Positions 1 through 8,515 of a stretch of DNA of 64,000 nucleotides are shown here, one piece after another. Made by a program: the position numbers and the translations under genes. The notes under the pieces were generated by a model that was given only the letters and a program-made list of their open reading frames with translations, made no database searches and was not told the DNA's origin. Origin of the DNA: Prosthecobacter sp. (GTDB lineage Bacteria; Verrucomicrobiota; Verrucomicrobiia; Verrucomicrobiales; Verrucomicrobiaceae); contig JABARQ010000047.1 of the NCBI GenBank assembly GCA_019186985.1, positions 124,001-188,000 on the forward strand, read 5' to 3'. The stretch's first letter is position 1. The number at the start of each line of letters is the position of its first letter.

Positions 1-2
1 TC

Positions 3-527
3 GAGGGCGCCGGCTGCCGCCACACCATCTTCATCCCGTCGGCAACCATGGACGCCAGGGAGCAGAACCGCAGCTCCAGGCCCCCGGCCGGCCTCACCGT
101 CCTCGTCGTCGACGATGAAAAGTCCGTTTGCGACATCCTTGGTTATGTCCTCTCCAGCCAGGGGCACCGCGTCCTCAAGGCGCATCATGCGATGGAGGCC
201 TGGACCCAGTGGCAGACCCACGACCAGAACATCGACCTTGTCATCGCCGACATCTATCTGCCCGATGGAGTGACCGGCTTTGAGCTGGTCCGCCACATGA
301 AGGCCCAGAGGCCATCGCTGCCCGTCATCTACATGAGCGGCTACCAGCCGGACACCTTCAGCGAAGGAGAAAATCTCACCATTGGAATAAATTACCTTTC
401 CAAACCTTTTGATGTCCTTGATCTTTTAAGCACCACCGCCAGGGCGCTGGAGTCATCCACGCCACCGACGGCCGACCAGGCGTTCAGACCCGTGACTTCC
501 GAACCGCATCCAGCCCAACAACCATGA
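3..527 (+). CDS. Hybrid sensor histidine kinase, 3' part with receiver domain (5' truncated by window)
   Basis: An ATG at 48 would give a stand-alone 159-residue receiver protein. The frame is open to the window edge, however, and the codons before the ATG read EGAGCRHTIFIPSAT. That resembles the last strand of a histidine-kinase ATPase domain (GxGTxFxIxLP). I therefore read this as the end of a hybrid kinase fused to a receiver. Counting from the ATG, the receiver has the acidic pair DDE at 22-24, the phospho-acceptor Asp68 in VIADIYLP and the conserved Lys-Pro in LSKPF. A Pro-rich tail follows. The stop overlaps the next start (ATGA), so the FadL-like gene is probably translationally coupled. 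The sensor part lies outside the window, so the stimulus is unknown. Confidence 0.75.
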   Translation, partial: EGAGCRHTIFIPSATMDAREQNRSSRPPAGLTVLVVDDEKSVCDILGYVLSSQGHRVLKAHHAMEAWTQWQTHDQNIDLVIADIYLPDGVTGFELVRHMKAQRPSLPVIYMSGYQPDTFSEGENLTIGINYLSKPFDVLDLLSTTARALESSTPPTADQAFRPVTSEPHPAQQP

Positions 528-1765
528 AGCTCAATCCCATCCCATGCTGCCTCGCAGCCTGCCTCGGCCTTCTGCTGATGACCACGCAGTCCATGAAGGG
601 CGCGGAGTCGCTGTCCCTGATCCCGGACTCCGCCGAGGCTCTAGGAACCGCCGGCGGACGTTATGCCAACCTCGGTGACGCCACCGTGGTCAGGGTCTCC
701 CCGGCCAGCATGGTGGACGCCGAACAACCTGTTCTTCAAGTCAACACCGGCATCTGGCATGGTGACGTCAAGTTTGGCTCGGTCACCGGAGTCCACCTTG
801 AGCACAACGACCCCTGGGTCTATCCGGGCAGCGTCTACGCCATCCTGCCCGTCATTCCCGGCAGGCTTGCCTTCGGCGTCGGCATCAGCACGCCTTACGG
901 CCTTGGCTCCAGCTATTCCAAGAGCAGCGCCCTGCGCTACCTCGTGCCCTATGAATCCAGCCTTCGCACGATGAGCATCACCCCGGCCGTGTCATGGCGT
1001 GTCAGCAAGAGCGTCACCGCAGGCCTTGGCCTGGACATCATGCAGGGCACCCTGGGCATCAACCAGGTCGTCCCCCTGGGCGGCTTCGACGGCGAGTTCC
1101 ACTTTGACGCCACCGGCTGGGGCGTCAGCGGTTATGGCAGCATCCGCTGGGACATCACCGAACACCAGCGCATCGCCCTCGTCGGCAGGCTGCCTCTGCG
1201 CGTGAAGATGGAGGGCACGTTCAGCGCCGACGGCGTCGCCCCGGGCCTGCCCGCCGGCTTTGACAACCACAGCAGCTTCGACACCGAGATGACCTTCCCC
1301 GGCTCCATCGCGCTGGGCTACGGCATCGACGTCACCGACCGGCTCACCCTCGGCCTGGATTTCAAATGGTCCGCCAACAGCTCCCACGACGACATCCCCC
1401 TCAACACGAGCAACAGCAACAGCCTGCTGCCCACAAACTCCATCCCCCTCAAATGGAGGAACTCCATCGACATCGGCACCGGGGCCAGCTACCGGATCAA
1501 CGACGCCTGGGTCGCCCGCGCCGGCTACCTGTTCTCGGAAAACTCCATGCCCGGCGGCACCTTCATGCCATCCATCCCGGCCTATGACCGCCACATCTTC
1601 AGCCTTGGCCTTGGCTGGAAGGGCAAGTCCAACAGCGTCGACCTGACCTACGGCTTCATCTACAATCCGGCCCGCACCGTCTCGGACGCGGACACGGCGG
1701 CCTTCAACGGCCGCTACAGGCACCAGTGGCACGTCGTGATGCTCAGCATCGGCCACAAGTTCTGA
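524..1765 (+). CDS. OmpP1/FadL-family outer-membrane transport protein
   Basis: This 413-residue protein has a signal peptide of about 26 residues (hydrophobic LAACLGLLLMTT). The mature N-terminus fits FadL/OmpP1: a Gly/Ala-rich stretch GTAGGRYANLGDATVVRVSPASM, equivalent to the family's AGRAxxADDASTxFxNPAxM. The rest is a run of alternating amphipathic beta strands, and the protein ends in Phe (SIGHKF), as outer-membrane barrels do. FadL proteins move hydrophobic molecules such as long-chain fatty acids across the outer membrane. The gene overlaps the preceding hybrid kinase by 4 bases and lies 123 bases before the PhcB-like methyltransferase, so its ligand may be the hydrophobic signal made by that cluster. 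That link is inference. Confidence 0.8.
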   Translation: MKLNPIPCCLAACLGLLLMTTQSMKGAESLSLIPDSAEALGTAGGRYANLGDATVVRVSPASMVDAEQPVLQVNTGIWHGDVKFGSVTGVHLEHNDPWVYPGSVYAILPVIPGRLAFGVGISTPYGLGSSYSKSSALRYLVPYESSLRTMSITPAVSWRVSKSVTAGLGLDIMQGTLGINQVVPLGGFDGEFHFDATGWGVSGYGSIRWDITEHQRIALVGRLPLRVKMEGTFSADGVAPGLPAGFDNHSSFDTEMTFPGSIALGYGIDVTDRLTLGLDFKWSANSSHDDIPLNTSNSNSLLPTNSIPLKWRNSIDIGTGASYRINDAWVARAGYLFSENSMPGGTFMPSIPAYDRHIFSLGLGWKGKSNSVDLTYGFIYNPARTVSDADTAAFNGRYRHQWHVVMLSIGHKF

Positions 1766-1888
1766 TTTTATTTTTGGTTGTGCCAGGGCCGGGAGAGTGC
1801 TTGCAGGGTTAGCCCGTTTCATGGCAGTTGTTGTCAGGCACGGGATCATCCAAGGCTCCCACACCCGAGCAGACGTTCCGAACACCTC

Positions 1889-3346
1889 ATGGCCAATGAA
1901 ATCATCCTTCCAAATGCCGCGGGCGGCCAGCTCGCCGGGGACAGGCTGAGCATCATCTACTGCCGCAACAGCCAGGGTGCCGAGGTGCGCGGCACCCTGC
2001 TGAGGATGACACGCCACAGCGCGGTCTTCGAGGTCTACAACCCCTACAGCATCCTTCAGCTCTCCGAGGTGCTGACGGAGTTTCAGATCAGCTCCAATGA
2101 ACGCCTCCTCTATTCGGGCAGGGCCGTCATCAGCAACCTGGTCAACGCCGGCATCATGCTCGTCCTGGAAGCCGCCCTGGAGGAGGACGGCTGGCGCGAC
2201 GTGGACGTCTTCAATCCGCTGCTGCACCGCCTCGGGCTCAGGACCGAGCTCGCCGAGTTCATGGAGGACAGCAAGCGCATCTTCCGCGTCCTCCCCGACT
2301 ACAAGGTCATCGTCTCCGACATCCAGACACTCCTCACCGACCTGCGCCGCTGGATGGAGCAGGTCGAGCTCTGCATCCGCTCCCTGCCCGCAGGCGACCA
2401 TGACGAGGCTGAATCCTACGCCATCGAGGAGATCGAGGCCCCCGTTCTGCCCGCCCTCTGGCCGCTCTTCCTCAGGTTTGAGCAGGTGGCCGGCAGCGTG
2501 CCCGAGGACCTGACCGGCGTGCATCGCAGCTACGTCAAGCGCCAGCTGCACCCCATCGTCCTCTGCTCACCCTTCACCTACCGCACCTTCCAGAAGCCGC
2601 TCGGCTATGCGGGCGACTATGAAATGGTCAGCATGATGCTGCGCAACCCCTATGAGGGCAGCACCGTCTTCGCCAAGGTGCTGAACCGCGTCTTCCTGGA
2701 GTCGCCCACGGTCGTCGCCCACCGCAACCGCATCACCTACCTCCACGGACGCATCCTCGAGGAGGTCCGGGCGGGCGTCGCCTCAGGCAGGCGGGTCAGC
2801 TTCATGAACCTGGGCTGCGGCCCGGCCCAGGAGGTCCAGCGCTTCATGGAGCAGGATGAAATCAGCGACGCCGCGGACTTCACCCTGTTCGACTTCAACG
2901 ACGAAACGCTCGACTACACCACGGCCACGCTCAACAGCCTCAAGGCCAGGCACGGCCGGAGCACCGGCCTGAACCTGCAGAAGAAGTCCGTCCAGCACAT
3001 CCTCAAGGAGGGTGCCAGGGGCGCCGGGGGCGGCTTCGACGTCGTCTACTGCGCCGGCTTGTTTGATTATTTGTCAGACCGCGTCTGCAGGCGGCTGCTG
3101 GAGATCTTTTACCAGATGCTGGCCCCCGGCGGGCTCCTGATCGCGACCAACGTGCATTCCGCCAACCCCTCCCGCCAGTGGATGGAGGGGGTCATGGACT
3201 GGCACCTGGTCTACCGCGACGAGGCGCAGTTCCTGGCCCTCGCGCCGGAACATGCGCCGGAAGGGGCCATCACGGTGCAGGCCGACCCGACGGGCGTGAA
3301 CATTTTCCTCGAAGTCAGGAAACCCGTCCATGACCCGACTTCTTGA
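1889..3346 (+). CDS. PhcB-like SAM-dependent methyltransferase with N-terminal PilZ-like region
   Basis: The ORF can be extended upstream to a TTG at 1778, but that extension is Cys/His/Arg-rich and looks like leader sequence. The ATG at 1889 (MANEIILPN) is preferred and gives 485 residues. Residues 15-95 resemble a PilZ-type beta barrel. The C-terminal half is a class I methyltransferase: glycine motif FMNLGCGPAQEV near 304, acidic strand LFDFND near 333, and YCAGLFDYLSDRVCRRLL near 387, followed by MLAPGGLLIATNV. This layout is the one annotated as PhcB, which methylates 3-hydroxy fatty acids to make the Ralstonia quorum signal. It overlaps the next kinase gene by 17 bases. The product chemistry is inferred from family and context. 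Confidence 0.7.
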   Translation: MANEIILPNAAGGQLAGDRLSIIYCRNSQGAEVRGTLLRMTRHSAVFEVYNPYSILQLSEVLTEFQISSNERLLYSGRAVISNLVNAGIMLVLEAALEEDGWRDVDVFNPLLHRLGLRTELAEFMEDSKRIFRVLPDYKVIVSDIQTLLTDLRRWMEQVELCIRSLPAGDHDEAESYAIEEIEAPVLPALWPLFLRFEQVAGSVPEDLTGVHRSYVKRQLHPIVLCSPFTYRTFQKPLGYAGDYEMVSMMLRNPYEGSTVFAKVLNRVFLESPTVVAHRNRITYLHGRILEEVRAGVASGRRVSFMNLGCGPAQEVQRFMEQDEISDAADFTLFDFNDETLDYTTATLNSLKARHGRSTGLNLQKKSVQHILKEGARGAGGGFDVVYCAGLFDYLSDRVCRRLLEIFYQMLAPGGLLIATNVHSANPSRQWMEGVMDWHLVYRDEAQFLALAPEHAPEGAITVQADPTGVNIFLEVRKPVHDPTS

Positions 3347-6062
3347 TCCAGAAGACCGCCACGGCTCATGGCTCGCCTTCCTGCGCCATGAAGTCCCCAT
3401 CCAGCGTGCGAACTACCGCATCTGCTGCGTGGTGGCCATGATTTTCATGCCGGCCGGATCCTTCCTGGAGCTCCTCCTGCCCGACCGCAGCCACCTCTGG
3501 AACTTCATGCCCGCACGCTGGCTGAACAGCCTGGCCCTCGCCATCATCTGGCTCCTGCTTGGCAGGGTGAAGTCCGCCAGGATGGTGCGACTCCTGGGCC
3601 TCTCCGTGGCGCTGCCCCCCATCACCGCCATCGCCTGGATGATCCACCAGCTCGGCGGCGCCGAATCCAGCTACTACGCCGGCCTGAACCTCGTCATGGT
3701 CGGCGCCGTCCTGCTCATGCGCTGGACCGTCTGGGACAGCACCCTCGTGGTCCTCGCCACCATGACCGCCTACCTGCTCGCCTGCATCGGAGGCGAGCAG
3801 TCGCTGCTCAGCGGCATCTTCCTCAGCAACCTCTACTTCATCTTCGTCACCGGCGTCATGGTGGTCGTCGGCACCTGGCTCTACAACAGCATCCGGTTCA
3901 ACGAGTTCCTGCTCCGCCGCACCCTCGACCAGAAGCACGAGGAGGTCGTGCAGGCCAACCTCAAGCTCGAGGAGAACAACCAGAAGCTTCGCGAGCTCGA
4001 CGAGGCCAAGAGCCGCTTCTTTGCCAACATCAGCCACGAGCTGCGCACGCCCCTCACCCTCCTCATCGCCCCGGTGGAAACACTGCTGCACAAGGGGGCC
4101 GACATCTCCCCGGAACAGCGGCAGGAGATGCTGGCCACCATGCAGGCCAACGCGATGCGCCTGCTCAAGCTCATCAACACCCTGCTCGAGCTCGTCCGCC
4201 TCGACACCCGCGCCGTCGAACTCCGGAAGGCCCCCATGCTGATGTCCGACTTCATCCAGGGGCTGGGCCGGGCCTGCAGCGCCCTGGCCCAGGACAAGCG
4301 CATCACCCTTCACGTCACCTGCGATCCGGAAATCCGCCCCATGCTGGCCGACGTCGAAAAGCTCGAGCGCATCTGCCTCAACCTCCTGTTCAACGCCCTC
4401 AAGTTCACGCCTGCCGGCGGCACCATCCGCTTCAGCGCCACGCTCAGCGGCGGCAGCGTGCTCATCCAGGTCAAGGACTCCGGCGTCGGCATCGCCAAGG
4501 AGCACCTGCCCCACCTCTTCAGCCGCTTCTGGCAGGCAGACGCCTCCTCCCAGCGCCGCTTCCAGGGCCTCGGCCTCGGCCTGGCCCTCGTCAAGGAACT
4601 CGCCGAAGTTCATGGAGGCTCCGTCTCCGTTGAAAGCGCCCTCGGCAAGGGTGCCGCCTTCACCGTTCAACTCCCCTATGAGGAGGCTGCCGCCGAAGCC
4701 CAGGCCGCCAGGCCCAGGCTGAACGCCGATGGCGAGCCCACCACCGGCGAATGGATCATGGATCTGTACCGGCGCGCCGAATTCTCAGGTTCCGTCTCCC
4801 ACATCCAGCGCCGCCGCGACCTGCCCGCCGCCGTCTCCCAGCCGCGACCTCCCAGCACTCCCGTCAGGCAGAACAAGCCCAGGCTGCTCATCGCCGAGGA
4901 TGAGCCGGACATGATGGCCTACCTCCGCGGCCAGCTGGCCGACTCCTTTGAAATCATCGAGGCCCTCGACGGCAACGAAGCCGTGACCAAGGCCGTCCAG
5001 TACCTGCCCGACGCCATCCTCTCCGACCTCATGATGCCCTACAAGGACGGCATGCAGGTCTGCCGTGAGCTTCGGGAACGCACCTCCACCCGGGCCATCC
5101 CGGTCGTGCTCCTCACCGCACGCCCGGACGAACGCACCAAGATCGAAGCACTCACCGCCGGCGCCACCGACTTTGTCGGCAAGCCCTTCTCCCTCACCGA
5201 GGTGAGGGTCCGCCTCAACAACCTGGTCGAATCCCACCGGCATGAAAAGAAGCTCGCCGAGCAGACCGCACGCCTCGAGTCCGCCCTGGAGCAGCTCAAG
5301 GAGTCCGAAGCCCTGCTCGTCCGGCAGGAAAAGCTGTCCTCCCTGGGCCGCATGAGCGCAGGCCTGATCCACGAAATCAACAACCCCCTCAACTTCGCCG
5401 TCCAGGGGCTGCATTTCCTCCGCCAGCAGATGCCCCAGGTCCCGGCGGAGTCGCGGGAGGTCTTCATCGAAACGCTCGGGGACATCGAGGCCGGGGTGAA
5501 CCGCGTCTCCACCATCATCGCCGACCTGCGCAGCTTCACCCGCACCGACAACACCAAGCTTGTCGAATTCGAAATCCGGCCGCTCATCGAAACCGTGCTG
5601 AGGTTCTTCTCCCACCAGATCAAGGGCTTCGTCGAAGTACACATCGACATCCCCGAAGGCATGGTCATGCTTGGCAACCACGGCCAGATCACCCAGGTGC
5701 TTGTCAACCTGGTCCAGAACTCGCTGGACGCCATGGATGAAAGGTCCTTCCAGAATGACGAAAAACCCGCCCTTCACATCTCCGCCCGCGAAGAGGGCGG
5801 CAGGATCGTGCTCAAGGTCAGGGACAACGGCGCGGGCATGACCACCGAAACCCAGGACCACGTCTTTGACCCCTTCTTCACCACCAAGGACGTCGGCAAG
5901 GGCATGGGTCTTGGACTGGCCATCTCCCACCGCATCATCATGGATCATCAGGGTTCGATCTCCCTCAGGTCAAAGCCCGGTGAAGGAACCGAATTTATTC
6001 TGGATTTACCCCAAGCCTGTTCGTATGTTCACCCACATCCGGAGGCGGCGGCTTCTACCTAA
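3330..6062 (+). CDS. PhcS-PhcR-like fused kinase: membrane histidine kinase + receiver + second histidine kinase
   Basis: The protein has 910 residues. About six membrane helices lie at 28-182, then a coiled coil at 190-228. The first kinase unit follows, with H-box FFANISHELRTP (His236), N-box LNLLFNALKF and G-boxes DSGVGI and GLGLGLAL. After a Pro-rich linker comes a receiver (IAEDEPD, phospho-acceptor Asp566 in LSDLMMP, GKPF). A second, differently typed kinase unit follows, with H-box GLIHEINNPL (His681), N-box NLVQNSLDAM and G-boxes DNGAGM and GMGLGLAI. In Ralstonia the first part would be PhcS, and the receiver-plus-kinase part PhcR, which is unusual in having a kinase output domain. 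Here both sit in one polypeptide. Both phosphorylatable histidines and the Asp are intact. Confidence 0.8.
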   Translation: MTRLLDPEDRHGSWLAFLRHEVPIQRANYRICCVVAMIFMPAGSFLELLLPDRSHLWNFMPARWLNSLALAIIWLLLGRVKSARMVRLLGLSVALPPITAIAWMIHQLGGAESSYYAGLNLVMVGAVLLMRWTVWDSTLVVLATMTAYLLACIGGEQSLLSGIFLSNLYFIFVTGVMVVVGTWLYNSIRFNEFLLRRTLDQKHEEVVQANLKLEENNQKLRELDEAKSRFFANISHELRTPLTLLIAPVETLLHKGADISPEQRQEMLATMQANAMRLLKLINTLLELVRLDTRAVELRKAPMLMSDFIQGLGRACSALAQDKRITLHVTCDPEIRPMLADVEKLERICLNLLFNALKFTPAGGTIRFSATLSGGSVLIQVKDSGVGIAKEHLPHLFSRFWQADASSQRRFQGLGLGLALVKELAEVHGGSVSVESALGKGAAFTVQLPYEEAAAEAQAARPRLNADGEPTTGEWIMDLYRRAEFSGSVSHIQRRRDLPAAVSQPRPPSTPVRQNKPRLLIAEDEPDMMAYLRGQLADSFEIIEALDGNEAVTKAVQYLPDAILSDLMMPYKDGMQVCRELRERTSTRAIPVVLLTARPDERTKIEALTAGATDFVGKPFSLTEVRVRLNNLVESHRHEKKLAEQTARLESALEQLKESEALLVRQEKLSSLGRMSAGLIHEINNPLNFAVQGLHFLRQQMPQVPAESREVFIETLGDIEAGVNRVSTIIADLRSFTRTDNTKLVEFEIRPLIETVLRFFSHQIKGFVEVHIDIPEGMVMLGNHGQITQVLVNLVQNSLDAMDERSFQNDEKPALHISAREEGGRIVLKVRDNGAGMTTETQDHVFDPFFTTKDVGKGMGLGLAISHRIIMDHQGSISLRSKPGEGTEFILDLPQACSYVHPHPEAAAST

Positions 6063-6073
6063 CCCCCAAGCTC

Positions 6074-7330
6074 ATGCACGATTATAAGCGCTATCACGTC
6101 CTGTACGTCGATGACGAGGAAATGTCCCTCAAATACTTCTCAAGGACGTTCGGAAACGAATTCCAGATCATCACGGCCTCAAGCGCCGCCGATGCACTCA
6201 AGCTCATCCAGGAACGGGGTGATGAAATCGGCGTGCTGCTCACCGACCAGCGAATGCCTGGCGAAAAGGGCCTCCAGCTCCTCGAACGCGCCCGCCAGCT
6301 CCGGCCGCGGATGGTGCGCATGATGGTCACCGCCTATGCCGACTTCGGCGTCACCGTCGATGCCGTCAACCATGGCAACATCTTCCGCTACATCTCCAAG
6401 CCCATCCAGGTGGAGGACATGCGCAACACCCTCAAGCGCGCCCTGGAGTACTACCTCCTCCAGCGTGAGCGCGACGAACTGCTCATGCAGAAGCTCTCGG
6501 TGATCCAGAACATGATCATCGCCGACCGAATCATCAGCCTCGGCGTCCTCGCCGCAGGACTCAGCCAGCAGCTCCGCAACCCGCTGGAGGCCGTGCGAAC
6601 CTTCCTGCACCAGACTCCCGCCAAGCTCCGCTATGAAGACCTCGACCTGAACCGTCTCCGCGACCCGGGCTTCTGGAAGGACTTTCACTCCCAGGTGCTC
6701 GAACACGCCCACCAGGTCAGCGAGCTTGTCCGCCATCTCGACAACATTGCCCTGCCGGAAAGCACCAGCAACGAGACCTACGTCCAGCCCTTCGCCGTCA
6801 TCAGCGACGTCGTTCAAAAGGCCCGGCCAAGGCTCGACAGCCTCGGCATCAAGGTCAGTCTCAACCTCCCCGAAAACCTGCCGCACCTCCACGTCAACGC
6901 CGGCAAGTTCGCCCGCATGTTTGAGCTGCTCATCGAGGATGAGATCGTCAACCTGCCCTCCGGCTCCACCATCCACCTCGGCGCCGAAGTCCTCTCGCTC
7001 TCCGGCAATCCCGTGCGCCTGCGCTTCACCCTCTCCGACGACGGCCCCGGCATCCCGCCGGAATCCATGCGCTCCGTCTTCGACCCCTTCAGCATGCACA
7101 AGCCGGACGAGCAGAAGTTCGGCCTCAACCTCCTCGGCGTCTTCTTCCTCGCCCATCATTATGGAGGCACCGTCCGCGCCGCCAACGCCAGCGGCAGGGG
7201 AGTCGTCTACTCGCTCGAAATCCCCGTGACCTCCGGCCCCCCGGTGAACCCCGAGGTCAGCAGCGAGGAGTTCGTCACCAAGGTCCTGGTCAACGACGCC
7301 CTCTGGGAAAAGCTGCTCTCCGGCATCTAG
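6074..7330 (+). CDS. PhcQ-like response regulator with degenerate histidine-kinase output domain
   Basis: This 418-residue protein starts 11 bases after the fused kinase. The receiver is canonical: YVDDEE at 11-16, Asp58 in LLTDQRMPG, Thr86 and Lys109 (YISKP). The rest is laid out like a histidine kinase but looks dead. The H-box position reads GLSQQLRNPL, where Gln replaces the phospho-accepting His, and the N-box reads LLIEDEIVNL without its Asn. A G1-like DDGPGI and a G2-like FGLNLLG remain. No DNA-binding domain is present. It most likely acts as a phosphorylation-dependent partner of the upstream kinase, in the place PhcQ holds in phcBSRQ. The assignment to PhcQ rests on gene order and domain layout. 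Confidence 0.72.
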   Translation: MHDYKRYHVLYVDDEEMSLKYFSRTFGNEFQIITASSAADALKLIQERGDEIGVLLTDQRMPGEKGLQLLERARQLRPRMVRMMVTAYADFGVTVDAVNHGNIFRYISKPIQVEDMRNTLKRALEYYLLQRERDELLMQKLSVIQNMIIADRIISLGVLAAGLSQQLRNPLEAVRTFLHQTPAKLRYEDLDLNRLRDPGFWKDFHSQVLEHAHQVSELVRHLDNIALPESTSNETYVQPFAVISDVVQKARPRLDSLGIKVSLNLPENLPHLHVNAGKFARMFELLIEDEIVNLPSGSTIHLGAEVLSLSGNPVRLRFTLSDDGPGIPPESMRSVFDPFSMHKPDEQKFGLNLLGVFFLAHHYGGTVRAANASGRGVVYSLEIPVTSGPPVNPEVSSEEFVTKVLVNDALWEKLLSGI

Positions 7331-7345
7331 ACCCGGCTTGCACCC

Positions 7346-7372
7346 CCGTCAGCCAGCATCAATAACTGACGG
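7346..7372 (+). repeat. 7-bp inverted repeat abutting the start codon of the RfaE2-PurN fusion
   Basis: CCGTCAG (7346-7352) and CTGACGG (7366-7372) are perfect inverted repeats with a 13-base loop. The second arm touches the ATG at 7373. No T-run follows, so it is not a typical terminator. In the mRNA it could mask the ribosome binding region. Confidence 0.35.
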
Positions 7373-8455
7373 ATGCCGCCAGACGCCCCCTACCGCCCCA
7401 TGACCCCGTCCGAAGCACGCCGACTGCGTGACGATCTGGACAGGCGGGGCGGCAGGCTTGTCTTCACCAACGGCTGCTTTGACCTCCTTCATGCCGGCCA
7501 CGTCCGCTACCTCCAGGAGGCCCGCCACCTCGGCGATGCCCTCATCATCGGCCTCAACTCCGACGAATCCGTCCGTGAACTGAAGGGGCCGACCCGCCCC
7601 CTCAACGGCGAATGTGACCGCGCCGAAGTCCTGTCCTCCCTGCGCGCCGTCGACGGCGTGGTCATCTTCAACGGCAAGCGCGCCACTCCTCTGATCGAAC
7701 AGATCCAGCCCCACGTCTACGCCAAGGGTGGAGACTACACGCCGGAAACCCTCGACCCCGGCGAAAAGGCCGCCCTTGACGCTGCAGGAACCGACATCCA
7801 GATCCTCTCCCTCGTCCCCAACCGCTCCACCACCGGCATCATCCAAAAAATGACCGCCTCGGAAAGCGCGCCCGCCCCCCTGCGGCTGGGCGTTCTCGGC
7901 TCCGGTGAAGGCTCCAATCTCCGCGCACTCCTTGACGCCATCGATTCAGGACGACTCAACGCCAGGATCGTCGCCGCCATTTCCGACCAGGAGGACTCCG
8001 GCTTCCTTAATATCGCGAAATCCGGGGGACTGCCCTCCCATGCCGTCGACGGCGGCCCCAACCCGCGCCGCTTTGACAACGCCGCCCAGCAACATGTCGC
8101 CGACATCCTCCAAAAGCAGCAGGTGGATGTCGTCGTGCTGACCGGCTTCATGAAGATCCTCAAGGAACCCGTGCTCGACGCCTTCGCAGGCCGGATCGTC
8201 AACGTCCACCCCTCCCTGCTGCCCGCCCACAAGGGGGCCACCGCCGTTCAGGACGCCATCGACGCCGGTGACAAGGTCACGGGTTGCACGGTCCATCTCG
8301 TCACCCGCGAGATCGATGCAGGCCGCATCCTGGCCCAGGCCGAGGTCCCCATCCTTGATGGCGACGATGCCGCCAGCCTCCACCGCCGGATCAAGGAACA
8401 GGAGCACCGCCTGCTCCCGGAGGTTCTCTCCCAGTGGAGAAAAATCCCAGGATGA
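7373..8455 (+). CDS. Fusion of RfaE2-type heptose-phosphate cytidylyl/adenylyltransferase and PurN formyltransferase
   Basis: This single open frame of 360 residues joins two enzymes. Residues 1-158 are an RfaE domain II nucleotidyltransferase: FTNGCFDLLHAGH with the HxGH motif at His40/His43, GLNSDESVRELKGPTRP, and the closing PNRSTTGIIQKM. Residues 172-358 are phosphoribosylglycinamide formyltransferase: GVLGSGEGSNLRALLDAI, NVHPSLLP (Asn277, His279) and EIDAGRILAQ (Asp315). The 38-residue spacing between Asn277 and Asp315 equals that of the catalytic Asn and Asp in E. coli PurN. There is no stop between the halves. An internal in-frame ATG at 7850 could start a separate PurN, but I see no clear Shine-Dalgarno before it. 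The enzymes belong to LPS core and purine synthesis, so the pairing is odd. Confidence 0.8.
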   Translation: MPPDAPYRPMTPSEARRLRDDLDRRGGRLVFTNGCFDLLHAGHVRYLQEARHLGDALIIGLNSDESVRELKGPTRPLNGECDRAEVLSSLRAVDGVVIFNGKRATPLIEQIQPHVYAKGGDYTPETLDPGEKAALDAAGTDIQILSLVPNRSTTGIIQKMTASESAPAPLRLGVLGSGEGSNLRALLDAIDSGRLNARIVAAISDQEDSGFLNIAKSGGLPSHAVDGGPNPRRFDNAAQQHVADILQKQQVDVVVLTGFMKILKEPVLDAFAGRIVNVHPSLLPAHKGATAVQDAIDAGDKVTGCTVHLVTREIDAGRILAQAEVPILDGDDAASLHRRIKEQEHRLLPEVLSQWRKIPG

Positions 8456-8515
8456 CCCGCGCCGGACGCCGCCCGTTGCAAAGCCCGCCATCCCGCTGCA
8501 AACAGTCACCGCCCA

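Noticed and set aside
1778-1888. TTG-started extension of the PhcB-like gene
   Set aside because: Cys/His/Arg-rich residues with no conserved pattern; the ATG at 1889 starts the recognisable domain.
992-2551. Long minus-strand ORF (519 residues) opposite the FadL and PhcB-like genes
   Set aside because: It is antisense to two genes with clear families, and its Val/Ala/Asp/Gly-rich composition is typical of shadow frames in GC-rich coding DNA.
3366-4670. Minus-strand ORF of 434 residues opposite the fused kinase
   Set aside because: The Glu/Ala/Leu-rich product mirrors codon bias of the real kinase gene. No motif was found.
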